64,000 bases of DNA, from NCBI GenBank assembly GCA_011947345.1, contig JAAVTG010000542.1, forward strand, positions 248,001 to 312,000, read 5' to 3'. Both the position numbers and the translations under genes were made by a program. The stretch's first letter is position 1. Every line of letters begins with the position of its first letter. This document shows positions 44,727 through 56,053 of this stretch, piece by piece. The notes under the pieces are model-generated. The model was not told the DNA's origin. It did not search any database and worked only from the letters and a program-made list of their open reading frames with translations. Source of the DNA: Phytophthora quininea (lineage: Eukaryota > Oomycota > Peronosporomycetes > Peronosporales > Peronosporaceae).

Positions 44727-46109
44727 GCTGTTGGGTCATGGCACTCCTGTTGCCGCGTCAACTGAGCGAACAGTGTGGCGATGAAGAGGTCCCCAGCAGC
44801 AGCAGCAGCAGGAGGCGGTGGCGTCGTCGTCACGGAAGCAGAGCAATCGACGAAGCGTGCCACTGCAACGACAACAAGCGAGCAGCGCATCGATTGTCGT
44901 GGACGGACGCACATCCTGTCGTGGTGGTCGACGAGACTCGTCCGCGAAGCCAGATGCCGCAGAGGAGTTGACCCCGCCACTGCTCCGCATGGTCGTCCGC
45001 AAAGGCTTGCCTTGATCGCCTTGCTTGCCTTACCCCACTGTGTTGGTTTTGATCGCCTGCTCTGTTCGTCCATACGACGCGTCGATCAATCGATCGAGGA
45101 TCCGAGCGTGAGAGCGCTTTTTAGGGTCGGTCACCTGACAGGTTGCTGCTGTGTAAAATATCTCCCAGCACCTGTCAATCGGTGCTGCAGTGATCTGCAC
45201 CAGGTGGCGACTACTCCAAGCCCACATACTCGCGGACACAAACTCGGCGTCAAACAGCAAAAGACCAAACGAACGGCGTGGTGACCGCTCCGAGCGAATC
45301 TTCCCAGCTACCAACTCGGCGCTTCTCTCTGTCCGTCGTGCTGAGACGGCTGCATCTTTGCCCAGCTAGTATAGTCAAGTAATTGCTGTAAACTAGTATT
45401 GCTGAGCCACGACACGACGCCCTCTCGCCGTAGATCCATGTGCTTCAAGGGGAATAGGCCTTACCTGTCGCGACTCAGCGTGCCAGGCACTTTGTGTCGA
45501 GCGTTGCGTCCCTGGAGGCAGCGATCGATTGATTCTCCTGGCGCTAGGATTTGTCGTGCTACACGATTCGTGTTTTGAGCGGCAGCAGAAATGGACTCCT
45601 CGACCGTCTGGCGCGCAGAGTAAGGTTGCACCCGAGGCACGCGAGGAGCGTCGCCCGCTTTCGCTTTTGGGTCGATGCCTGCAACGGCCGATCGAAATTC
45701 ACCACCACGGCGGCTACTTCAGCCATCGACCGCCTGCAGTCGCATCACACACCACACCGTGCTGGCTGGCCGACGGCAATACTCGCAAGATCGATCAGCC
45801 TGGCCAATTAATTCGCTTGACCTTAATCCGATGGATAGCTGCGGTGGTCGAGCGATTAAATGACGCATGGTTGAGATCGCCGATGACTACCGTAGTCACT
45901 ACGCTGGTATGGCGGCGTGACTAGCAAAACAGCAAGACTGCGAGAAGGTGCGCCGCCGTCCGCCGCGATTTGCTGCTCGAAGAACGCGCACCTCTGTCAA
46001 GTCAAGTGGGCCCGACCTCAAATGCGTCCTGTCCTGCCGTTAATCCAGTGGACGAGGTAAGACCTTGGTTCAGGGGTGCAGACGTTTCTTGCACCAATCG
46101 CACTATAAT

Positions 46110-46162
46110 ACGCTAGCCACGACGCAAAGGTATTGATAATACCTTTGCGTCATGGGTAGCGT
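46110..46162. repeat. 53-bp palindrome of the array unit (L4 copy)
   Basis: Inner 14-base arms are perfect (GACGCAAAGGTATT / complement around GAT). Outer arms ACGCTAGCCAC and ATGGGTAGCGT pair with a few mismatches, giving 25-base arms. Confidence 0.75.
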
Positions 46163-46481
46163 GCTTTTGACCTAGTGGGCCGCATCAGCTGCTCGTTCGC
46201 CAGCATTTCGGTAGTCGACAGGACGCTACATGTACGTGAGCTCAAAGTAAAGTACCAACGTTAGATGAGAGCGTTTCCAAGCATGAGTTCGAAGCATGAG
46301 TTCCAAACATGAGTTCCAAACATCTAGCTTTCTATTTCGATTCCGAATAAACGATTCAACCACGACACGAAGGAGGGACTACTGTAAACCGACTGCAAAC
46401 CGACCAACAGAACACACTCGACTCGCACAAGAGCCGGCGGCAGAGTAAAATGACCACAGAGATCGCGAGGTCGCGCACGCC

Positions 46482-47267
46482 TTACGCATAGGTGACGGTG
46501 CTGGTGGAGTACTGGCAGAGCGAGCCCGACGGACCGGCGCCCAGCTCCTTGGGCTCGCCCGACGTGGAGCCCTGCGACCACGCGCACACGTCGATCTTCT
46601 TGCCCTTGATCTTGACGTTCTCGATGGTGGCCTGGTCGCCCCAGTTCTTGTTCACCGTCACGAGGCTCTTCTTGCCGTTCACGGCGTACACGTTCTTGAC
46701 GCTCACCTTGCGCGACTTGCCGCCGCACGTGCCGCACGAGCGGTAGAGCTTGCCGAAGTCCTCGGCGTAGAAGCCCTCGATGGTGACGGTGCCCAGGCCG
46801 TTGTGCTGCACCACCTTGTCCTCGGCCTTGCGTGCGCCGCCGCCGATCACCTTGGACACGCTGCTGGCCGACCCGCCCTTGATGCTCAGCGCGTCCTCGC
46901 ACACGTCGTCCCACCACACGTTCTGGATCGTGCAGCCGCTCTGCTCGCAGTGGACGCCCTCCATTTGGTTCTTGCCGATGATCACGTTCTTGAGGGTGCC
47001 ACCGGCCTCCACGAGGAACACGGCCGTGTCCTTGCCGCTCTCCTTCTGCTCGCCACACTTGATGTCGGACCGCTCGTACGTCTTCATGCCGCCGTCGAAG
47101 ACCTCGCCCTTCTTGACGGTGTACGGCTTGGAGTACGCGACGGTTCCCTTGCTGGAGGGCCACGAACCCGAGGGCATGGCGGCGGCCTCAGAGCGCATGG
47201 AGGCGGCATTGGCGACGACCGAGGTGGCGACGAGCGCGACGGCGACGGCGGAGAAGGCGTTGACCAT
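46482..47267 (-). CDS. Pectate lyase, family PL3, copy L4 (intact)
   Basis: 261 residues, protein identical to L1 and L3. It carries a silent Ser TCG codon near 46,575 (TCA in most copies) that it shares only with copy R3 on the other arm. Promoter element at 47,331-47,349. It is the left partner of the central divergent pair. Confidence 0.93.
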   Translation of the reverse strand: MVNAFSAVAVALVATSVVANAASMRSEAAAMPSGSWPSSKGTVAYSKPYTVKKGEVFDGGMKTYERSDIKCGEQKESGKDTAVFLVEAGGTLKNVIIGKNQMEGVHCEQSGCTIQNVWWDDVCEDALSIKGGSASSVSKVIGGGARKAEDKVVQHNGLGTVTIEGFYAEDFGKLYRSCGTCGGKSRKVSVKNVYAVNGKKSLVTVNKNWGDQATIENVKIKGKKIDVCAWSQGSTSGEPKELGAGPSGSLCQYSTSTVTYA

Positions 47268-47330
47268 GGCTGGAGTGGTTGGTGGGGTAGTAGTTGGAGT
47301 AGTTGCTGCTGGTAGCTTGCTGCGGGGAGC

Positions 47331-47349
47331 GCGAATTGAACAATGAGAG
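47331..47349 (-). promoter_or_regulatory. Oomycete initiator/flanking promoter element, lyase copy L4
   Basis: Same element as in the other copies. Confidence 0.6.
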
Positions 47350-47375
47350 TGGTGCGGGTCTGCGTTTTGGTTTGG

Positions 47376-47406
<31 letters not shown>

Positions 47407-48655
47407 GCTGTTGGGTCATGGCACTCCTGTTGCCGCGTCAACTGAGCGAACAGTGTGGCGATGAAGAGGTCCCCAGCAGCAGCAGCAGCAGCAGGAGGCG
47501 GTGGCGTCGTCGTCACGGAAGCAGAGCAATCGACGAAGCGTGCCACTGCAACGACAACAAGCGAGCAGCGCATCGATTGTCGTGGACGGACGCACATCCT
47601 GTCGTGGTGGTCGACGAGACTCGTCCGCGAAGCCAGATGCCGCAGAGGAGTTGACCCCGCCACCGCTCCGCATGGTCGTCCGCAAAGGCTTGCCTTGATC
47701 GCCTTGCTTGCCTTACCCCACTGTGTTGGTTTTGATCGCCTGCTCTGTTCGTCCATACGACGCGTCGATCAATCGATCGAGGATCCGAGCGTGAGAGCGC
47801 TTTTTTAGGGTCGGTCACCTGACAGGTTGCTGCTGTGTAAAATATCTCCCAGCACCTGTCAATCGGTGCTGCAGTGATCTGCACCAGGTGGCGACTACTC
47901 CAAGCCCACATACTCGCGGACACAAACTCGGCGTCAAACAGCAAAAGACCAAACGAACGGCGTGGTGACCGCTCCGAGCGAATCTTCCCAGCTACCAACT
48001 CGGCGCTTCTCTCTGTCCGTCGTGCTGAGACGGCTGCATCTTTGCCCAGCTAGTATAGTCAAGTAATTGCTGTAAACTAGTATTGCTGAGCCACGACACG
48101 ACGCCCTCTCGCCGTAGATCCATGTGCTTCAAGGGAATAGGCCTTACCTGTCGCGACTCAGCGTGCCAGGCACTTTGTGTCGAGCGTTGCGTCCCTGGAG
48201 GCAGCGATCGATTGATTCTCCTGGCGCTAGGATTTGTCGTGCTACACGATTCGTGTTTTGAGCGGCAGCAGAAATGGACTCCTCGACCGTCTGGCGCGCA
48301 GAGTAAGGTTGCACCCGAGGCACGCGAGGAGCGTCGCCCGCTTTCGCTTTTGGGTCGATGCCTGCAACGGCCGATCGAAATTCACCACCACGGCGGCTAC
48401 TTCAGCCATCGACCGCCTGCAGTCGCATCACACACCACACCGTGCTGGCTGGCCGACGGCAATACTCGCAAGATCGATCAGCCTGGCCAATTAATTCGCT
48501 TGACCTTAATCCGATGGATAGCTGCGGTGGTCGAGCGATTAAATGACGCATGGTTGAGATCGCCGATGACTACCGTAGTCACTACGCTGGTATGGCGGCG
48601 TGACTAGCAAAACAGCAGGACTGCGAGAAGGTGCGCCGCCGTCCGCCGCGATTTG

Positions 48656-48666
48656 TTGACCCATAC
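48656..48666. other. Inversion junction between left and right arms of the array
   Basis: The left arm follows the unit up to ATTTG (48,655), then 11 bases found in neither arm, then the right arm resumes at GCTCGCTTG within the lyase leader region. In intact units the two broken sites are ATTTGCTGCTCGAAG and GCGCTGCTCGCTTG, which share GCTGCTCG. Confidence 0.85.
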
Positions 48667-48826
48667 GCTCGCTTGTTGTCGTTGCAGTGGCACGCTTCGT
48701 CGATTGCTCTGCTTCCGTGACGACGACGCCACCGCCTCCTGCTGCTGCTGCTGCTGCTGGGGACCTCTTCATCGCCACACTGTTCGCTCAGTTGACGCGG
48801 CAACAGGAGTGCCATGACCCAACAGC

Positions 48827-48857
<31 letters not shown>

Positions 48858-48883
48858 CCAAACCAAAACGCAGACCCGCACCA

Positions 48884-48902
48884 CTCTCATTGTTCAATTC
48901 GC
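48884..48902 (+). promoter_or_regulatory. Oomycete initiator/flanking promoter element, lyase copy R1
   Basis: CTCTCATTGTTCAATTCGC. Copy R1 keeps this core and about 200 bases upstream; everything farther upstream was replaced at the inversion junction. Confidence 0.6.
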
Positions 48903-48964
48903 GCTCCCGCAGCAAGCTACCAGCAGCAACTACTCCAACTACTACCCCACCAACCACTCCAGCC

Positions 48965-49750
48965 ATGGTCAACGCCTTCTCCGCCGTCGCCGTCGCGCTC
49001 GTCGCCACCTCGGTCGTCGCCAATGCCGCCTCCATGCGCTCTGAGGCCGCCGCCATGCCCTCGGGTTCGTGGCCCTCCAGCAAGGGAACCGTCGCGTACT
49101 CCAAGCCGTACACCGTCAAGAAGGGCGAGGTCTTCGACGGCGGCATGAAGACGTACGAGCGGTCCGACATCAAGTGTGGCGAGCAGAAGGAGAGCGGCAA
49201 GGACACGGCCGTGTTCCTCGTGGAGGCCGGTGGCACCCTCAAGAACGTGATCATCGGCAAGAACCAAATGGAGGGCGTCCACTGCGAGCAGAGCGGCTGC
49301 ACGATCCAGAACGTGTGGTGGGACGACGTGTGCGAGGACGCGCTGAGCATCAAGGGCGGGTCGGCCAGCAGCGTGTCCAAGGTGATCGGCGGCGGCGCAC
49401 GCAAGGCCGAGGACAAGGTGGTGCAGCACAACGGCCTGGGCACCGTCACCATCGAGGGCTTCTACGCCGAGGACTTCGGCAAGCTCTACCGCTCGTGCGG
49501 CACGTGCGGCGGCAAGTCGCGCAAGGTGAGCGTCAAGAACGTGTACGCCGTGAACGGCAAGAAGAGCCTCGTGGCGGTGAACAAGAACTGGGGCGACCAG
49601 GCCACCATCGAGAACGTCAAGATCAAGGGCAAGAAGATCGACGTGTGCGCGTGGTCACAGGGCTCCACGTCGGGCGAGCCCAAGGAGCTGGGCGCCGGTC
49701 CGTCGGGCTCGCTCTGCCAGTACTCCACCAGCACCGTCACCTATGCGTAA
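48965..49750 (+). CDS. Pectate lyase, family PL3, copy R1 (intact, one substitution)
   Basis: 261 residues. The only protein difference from the other intact copies is Thr to Ala in KSLVAVNKNWG (codon near 49,573). One C is missing in the leader run after the promoter element. Because the inversion junction lies about 300 bases upstream of its ATG, its distal promoter differs from all other copies. Confidence 0.93.
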   Translation: MVNAFSAVAVALVATSVVANAASMRSEAAAMPSGSWPSSKGTVAYSKPYTVKKGEVFDGGMKTYERSDIKCGEQKESGKDTAVFLVEAGGTLKNVIIGKNQMEGVHCEQSGCTIQNVWWDDVCEDALSIKGGSASSVSKVIGGGARKAEDKVVQHNGLGTVTIEGFYAEDFGKLYRSCGTCGGKSRKVSVKNVYAVNGKKSLVAVNKNWGDQATIENVKIKGKKIDVCAWSQGSTSGEPKELGAGPSGSLCQYSTSTVTYA

Positions 49751-50068
49751 GGCGTGCGCGACCTCGCGATCTCTGTGGTCATTTTACTCTGCCGCCGGCT
49801 CTTGTGCGAGTCGAGTGTGTTCTGTTGGTCGGTTTGCAGTCGGTTTACAGTAGTCCCTCCTTCGTGTCGTGGTTGAATCGTTTATTCGGAATCGAAATAG
49901 AAAGCTAGATGTTTGGAACTCATGCTTCGAACTCATGCTTGGAAACGCTCTCATCTAACGTTGGTACTTTTACTTTGAGCTCACGTACATGTAGCGTCCT
50001 GTCGACTACCGAAATGCTGGCGAACGAGCAGCTGATGCGGCCCACTAGGTCAAAAGCACGCTACCCAT

Positions 50069-50099
50069 GACGCAAAGGTATTATCAATACCTTTGCGTC
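50069..50099. repeat. Palindrome of the array unit (R1 copy)
   Basis: Perfect 14-base arms, inverted orientation (loop ATC). Confidence 0.75.
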
Positions 50100-51497
50100 G
50101 TGGCTAGCGTATTATAGTGCGATTGGTGCAAGAAACGTCTGCACCCCTGAACCAAGGTCTTACCTCGTCCACTGGATTAACGGCAGGACAGGACGCATTT
50201 GAGGTCGGGCCCACTTGACTTGACAGAGGTGCGCGTTCTTCGAGCAGCAAATCGCGGCGGACGGCGGCGCACCTTCTCGCAGTCTTGCTGTTTTGCTAGT
50301 CACGCCGCCATACCAGCGTAGTGACTACGGTAGTCATCGGCGATCTCAACCATGCGTCATTTAATCGCTCGACCACCGCAGCTATCCATCGGATTAAGGT
50401 CAAGCGAATTAATTGGCCAGGCTGATCGATCTTGCGAGTATTGCCGTCGGCCAGCCAGCACGGTGTGGTGTGTGATGCGACTGCAGGCGGTCGATGGCTG
50501 AAGTAGCCGCCGTGGTGGTGAATTTCGATCGGCCGTTGCAGGCATCGACCCAAAAGCGAAAGCGGGCGACGCTCCTCGCGTGCCTCGGGTGCAACCTTAC
50601 TCTGCGCGCCAGACGGTCGAGGAGTCCATTTCTGCTGCCGCTCAAAACACGAATCGTGTAGCACGACAAATCCTAGCGCCAGGAGAATCAATCGATCGCT
50701 GCCTCCAGGGACGCAACGCTCGACACAAAGTGCCTGGCACGCTGAGTCGCGACAGGTAAGGCCTATTCCCCTTGAAGCACATGGATCTACGGCGAGAGGG
50801 CGTCGTGTCGTGGCTCAGCAATACTAGTTTACAGCAATTACTTGACTATACTAGCTGGGCAAAGATGCAGCCGTCTCAGCACGACGGACAGAGAGAAGCG
50901 CCGAGTTGGTAGCTGGGAAGATTCGCTCGGAGCGGTCACCACGCCGTTCGTTTGGTCTTTTGCTGTTTGACGCCGAGTTTGTGTCCGCGAGTATGTGGGC
51001 TTGGAGTAGTCGCCACCTGGTGCAGATCACTGCAGCACCGATTGACAGGTGCTGGGAGATATTTTACACAGCAGCAACCTGTCAGGTGACCGACCCTAAA
51101 AAGCGCTCTCACGCTCGGATCCTCGATCGATTGATCGACGCGTCGTATGGACGAACAGAGCAGGCGATCAAAACCAACACAGTGGGGTAAGGCAAGCAAG
51201 GCGATCAAGGCAAGCCTTTGCGGACGACCATGCGGAGCGGTGGCGGGGGTCAACTCCTCTGCGGCATCTGGCTTCGCGGACGAGTCTCGTCGACCACCAC
51301 GACAGGATGTGCGTCCGTCCACGACAATCGATGCGCTGCTCGCTTGTTGTCGTTGCAGTGGCACGCTTCGTCGATTGCTCTGCTTCCGTGACGACGACGC
51401 CACCGCCTCCTGCTGCTGCTGCTGCTGCTGGGGACCTCTTCATCGCCACACTGTTCGCTCAGTTGACGCGGCAACAGGAGTGCCATGACCCAACAGC

Positions 51498-51528
<31 letters not shown>

Positions 51529-51554
51529 CCAAACCAAAACGCAGACCCGCACCA

Positions 51555-51573
51555 CTCTCATTGTTCAATTCGC
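51555..51573 (+). promoter_or_regulatory. Oomycete initiator/flanking promoter element, lyase copy R2
   Basis: CTCTCATTGTTCAATTCGC, 64-82 bases upstream of the ATG. Confidence 0.6.
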
Positions 51574-51636
51574 GCTCCCCGCAGCAAGCTACCAGCAGCA
51601 ACTACTCCAACTACTACCCCACCAACCACTCCAGCC

Positions 51637-52422
51637 ATGGTCAACGCCTTCTCCGCCGTCGCCGTCGCGCTCGTCGCCACCTCGGTCGTCGCCAATGCCG
51701 CCTCCATGCGCTCTGAGGCCGCCGCCATGCCCTCGGGTTCGTGGCCCTCCAGCAAGGGAACCGTCGCGTACTCCAAGCCGTACACCGTCAAGAAGGGCGA
51801 GGTCTTCGACGGCGGCATGAAGACGTACGAGCGGTCCGACATCAAGTGTGGCGAGCAGAAGGAGAGCGGCAAGGACACGGCCGTGTTCCTCGTGGAGGCC
51901 GGTGGCACCCTCAAGAACGTGATCATCGGCAAGAACCAAATGGAGGGCGTCCACTGCGAGCAGAGCGGCTGCACGATCCAGAACGTGTGGTGGGACGACG
52001 TGTGCGAGGACGCGCTGAGCATCAAGGGCGGGTCGGCCAGCAGCGTGTCCAAGGTGATCGGCGGCGGCGCACGCAAGGCCGAGGACAAGGTGGTGCAGCA
52101 CAACGGCCTGGGCACCGTCACCATCGAGGGCTTCTACGCCGAGGACTTCGGCAAGCTCTACCGCTCGTGCGGCACGTGCGGCGGCAAGTCGCGCAAGGTG
52201 AGCGTCAAGAACGTGTACGCCGTGAACGGCAAGAAGAGCCTCGTGACGGTGAACAAGAACTGGGGCGACCAGGCCACCATCGAGAACGTCAAGATCAAGG
52301 GCAAGAAGATCGACGTGTGCGCGTGGTCACAGGGCTCCACGTCGGGCGAGCCCAAGGAGCTGGGCGCCGGTCCGTCGGGCTCGCTCTGCCAGTACTCCAC
52401 CAGCACCGTCACCTATGCGTAA
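51637..52422 (+). CDS. Pectate lyase, family PL3, copy R2 (intact)
   Basis: 261 residues, protein identical to L1, L3, L4 and R3. Downstream minisatellite is one repeat longer than in R1. Confidence 0.93.
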   Translation: MVNAFSAVAVALVATSVVANAASMRSEAAAMPSGSWPSSKGTVAYSKPYTVKKGEVFDGGMKTYERSDIKCGEQKESGKDTAVFLVEAGGTLKNVIIGKNQMEGVHCEQSGCTIQNVWWDDVCEDALSIKGGSASSVSKVIGGGARKAEDKVVQHNGLGTVTIEGFYAEDFGKLYRSCGTCGGKSRKVSVKNVYAVNGKKSLVTVNKNWGDQATIENVKIKGKKIDVCAWSQGSTSGEPKELGAGPSGSLCQYSTSTVTYA

Positions 52423-52752
52423 GGCGTGCGCGACCTCGCGATCTCTGTGGTCATTTTACTCTGCCGCCGGCTCTTGTGCGAGTCGAGTGTGTTCTGTTGG
52501 TCGGTTTGCAGTCGGTTTACAGTAGTCCCTCCTTCGTGTCGTGGTTGAATCGTTTATTCGGAATCGAAATAGAAAGCTAGATGTTTGGAACTCATGTTTG
52601 GAACTCATGCTTCGAACTCATGCTTGGAAACGCTCTCATCTAACGTTGGTACTTTTACTTTGAGCTCACGTACATGTAGCGTCCTGTCGACTACCGAAAT
52701 GCTGGCGAACGAGCAGCTGATGCGGCCCACTAGGTCAAAGCACGCTACCCAT

Positions 52753-52783
52753 GACGCAAAGGTATTATCAATACCTTTGCGTC
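52753..52783. repeat. Palindrome of the array unit (R2 copy)
   Basis: Perfect 14-base arms around ATC. Confidence 0.75.
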
Positions 52784-54181
52784 GTGGCTAGCGTATTATA
52801 GTGCGATTGGTGCAAGAAACGTCTGCACCCCTGAACCAAGGTCTTACCTCGTCCACTGGATTAACGGCAGGACAGGACGCATTTGAGGTCGGGCCCACTT
52901 GACTTGACAGAGGTGCGCGTTCTTCGAGCAGCAAATCGCGGCGGACGGCGGCGCACCTTCTCGCAGTCTTGCTGTTTTGCTAGTCACGCCGCCATACCAG
53001 CGTAGTGACTACGGTAGTCATCGGCGATCTCAACCATGCGTCATTTAATCGCTCGACCACCGCAGCTATCCATCGGATTAAGGTCAAGCGAATTAATTGG
53101 CCAGGCTGATCGATCTTGCGAGTATTGCCGTCGGCCAGCCAGCACGGTGTGGTGTGTGATGCGACTGCAGGCGGTCGATGGCTGAAGTAGCCGCCGTGGT
53201 GGTGAATTTCGATCGGCCGTTGCAGGCATCGACCCAAAAGCGAAAGCGGGCGACGCTCCTCGCGTGCCTCGGGTGCAACCTTACTCTGCGCGCCAGACGG
53301 TCGAGGAGTCCATTTCTGCTGCCGCTCAAAACACGAATCGTGTAGCACGACAAATCCTAGCGCCAGGAGAATCAATCGATCGCTGCCTCCAGGGACGCAA
53401 CGCTCGACACAAAGTGCCTGGCACGCTGAGTCGCGACAGGTAAGGCCTATTCCCCTTGAAGCACATGGATCTACGGCGAGAGGGCGTCGTGTCGTGGCTC
53501 AGCAATACTAGTTTACAGCAATTACTTGACTATACTAGCTGGGCAAAGATGCAGCCGTCTCAGCACGACGGACAGAGAGAAGCGCCGAGTTGGTAGCTGG
53601 GAAGATTCGCTCGGAGCGGTCACCACGCCGTTCGTTTGGTCTTTTTGCTGTTTGACGCCGAGTTTGTGTCCGCGAGTATGTGGGCTTGGAGTAGTCGCCA
53701 CCTGGTGCAGATCACTGCAGCACCGATTGACAGGTGCTGGGAGATATTTTACACAGCAGCAACCTGTCAGGTGACCGACCCTAAAAAGCGCTCTCACGCT
53801 CGGATCCTCGATCGATTGATCGACGCGTCGTATGGACGAACAGAGCAGGCGATCAAAACCAACACAGTGGGGTAAGGCAAGCAAGGCGATCAAGGCAAGC
53901 CTTTGCGGACGACCATGCGGAGCGGTGGCGGGGTCAACTCCTCTGCGGCATCTGGCTTCGCGGACGAGTCTCGTCGACCACCACGACAGGATGTGCGTCC
54001 GTCCACGACAATCGATGCGCTGCTCGCTTGTTGTCGTTGCAGTGGCACGCTTCGTCGATTGCTCTGCTTCCGTGACGACGACGCCACCGCCTCCTGCTGC
54101 TGCTGCTGCTGCTGGGGACCTCTTCATCGCCACACTGTTCGCTCAGTTGACGCGGCAACAGGAGTGCCATGACCCAACAGC

Positions 54182-54212
<31 letters not shown>

Positions 54213-54238
54213 CCAAACCAAAACGCAGACCCGCACCA

Positions 54239-54257
54239 CTCTCATTGTTCAATTCGC
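54239..54257 (+). promoter_or_regulatory. Oomycete initiator/flanking promoter element, lyase copy R3
   Basis: CTCTCATTGTTCAATTCGC upstream of the ATG at 54,321. Confidence 0.6.
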
Positions 54258-54320
54258 GCTCCCCGCAGCAAGCTACCAGCAGCAACTACTCCAACTACTA
54301 CCCCACCAACCACTCCAGCC

Positions 54321-55106
54321 ATGGTCAACGCCTTCTCCGCCGTCGCCGTCGCGCTCGTCGCCACCTCGGTCGTCGCCAATGCCGCCTCCATGCGCTCTGA
54401 GGCCGCCGCCATGCCCTCGGGTTCGTGGCCCTCCAGCAAGGGAACCGTCGCGTACTCCAAGCCGTACACCGTCAAGAAGGGCGAGGTCTTCGACGGCGGC
54501 ATGAAGACGTACGAGCGGTCCGACATCAAGTGTGGCGAGCAGAAGGAGAGCGGCAAGGACACGGCCGTGTTCCTCGTGGAGGCCGGTGGCACCCTCAAGA
54601 ACGTGATCATCGGCAAGAACCAAATGGAGGGCGTCCACTGCGAGCAGAGCGGCTGCACGATCCAGAACGTGTGGTGGGACGACGTGTGCGAGGACGCGCT
54701 GAGCATCAAGGGCGGGTCGGCCAGCAGCGTGTCCAAGGTGATCGGCGGCGGCGCACGCAAGGCCGAGGACAAGGTGGTGCAGCACAACGGCCTGGGCACC
54801 GTCACCATCGAGGGCTTCTACGCCGAGGACTTCGGCAAGCTCTACCGCTCGTGCGGCACGTGCGGCGGCAAGTCGCGCAAGGTGAGCGTCAAGAACGTGT
54901 ACGCCGTGAACGGCAAGAAGAGCCTCGTGACGGTGAACAAGAACTGGGGCGACCAGGCCACCATCGAGAACGTCAAGATCAAGGGCAAGAAGATCGACGT
55001 GTGCGCGTGGTCGCAGGGCTCCACGTCGGGCGAGCCCAAGGAGCTGGGCGCCGGTCCGTCGGGCTCGCTCTGCCAGTACTCCACCAGCACCGTCACCTAT
55101 GCGTAA
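54321..55106 (+). CDS. Pectate lyase, family PL3, copy R3 (intact)
   Basis: 261 residues, protein identical to most copies. It carries the silent Ser TCG codon near 55,012 also seen in L4. Confidence 0.93.
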   Translation: MVNAFSAVAVALVATSVVANAASMRSEAAAMPSGSWPSSKGTVAYSKPYTVKKGEVFDGGMKTYERSDIKCGEQKESGKDTAVFLVEAGGTLKNVIIGKNQMEGVHCEQSGCTIQNVWWDDVCEDALSIKGGSASSVSKVIGGGARKAEDKVVQHNGLGTVTIEGFYAEDFGKLYRSCGTCGGKSRKVSVKNVYAVNGKKSLVTVNKNWGDQATIENVKIKGKKIDVCAWSQGSTSGEPKELGAGPSGSLCQYSTSTVTYA

Positions 55107-55436
55107 GGCGTGCGCGACCTCGCGATCTCTGTGGTCATTTTACTCTGCCGCCGGCTCTTGTGCGAGTCGAGTGTGTTCTGTTGGTCGGTTTGCAGTCGGT
55201 TTACAGTAGTCCCTCCTTCGTGTCGTGGTTGAATCGTTTATTCGGAATCGAAATAGAAAGCTAGATGTTTGGAACTCATGTTTGGAACTCATGCTTCGAA
55301 CTCATGCTTGGAAACGCTCTCATCTAACGTTGGTACTTTTACTTTGAGCTCACGTACATGTAGCGTCCTGTCGACTACCGAAATGCTGGCGAACGAGCAG
55401 CTGATGCGGCCCACTAGGTCAAAGCACGCTACCCAT

Positions 55437-55467
55437 GACGCAAAGGTATTATCAATACCTTTGCGTC
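55437..55467. repeat. Palindrome of the array unit (R3 copy)
   Basis: Perfect 14-base arms around ATC. Confidence 0.75.
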
Positions 55468-56053
55468 GTGGCTAGCGTATTATAGTGCGATTGGTGCAAG
55501 AAACGTCTGCACCCCTGAACCAAGGTCTTACCTCGTCCACTGGATTAACGGCAGGACAGGACGCATTTGAGGTCGGGCCCACTTGACTTGACAGAGGTGC
55601 GCGTTCTTCGAGCAGCAAATCGCGGCGGACGGCGGCGCACCTTCTCGCAGTCTTGCTGTTTTGCTAGTCACGCCGCCATACCAGCGTAGTGACTACGGTA
55701 GTCATCGGCGATCTCAACCATGCGTCATTTAATCGCTCGACCACCGCAGCTATCCATCGGATTAAGGTCAAGCGAATTAATTGGCCAGGCTGATCGATCT
55801 TGCGAGTATTGCCGTCGGCCAGCCAGCACGGTGTGGTGTGTGATGCGACTGCAGGCGGTCGATGGCTGAAGTAGCCGCCGTGGTGGTGAATTTCGATCGG
55901 CCGTTGCAGGCATCGACCCAAAAGCGAAAGCGGGCGACGCTCCTCGCGTGCCTCGGGTGCAACCTTACTCTGCGCGCCAGACGGTCGAGGAGTCCATTTC
56001 TGCTGCCGCTCAAAACACGAATCGTGTAGCACGACAAATCCTAGCGCCAGGAG

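Noticed and set aside
33412..55106. RXLR or Crinkler effector genes
   Set aside because: No RxLR or LxLFLAK motif follows a signal peptide in any gene seen; the secreted proteins are the lyases and the bicupin.
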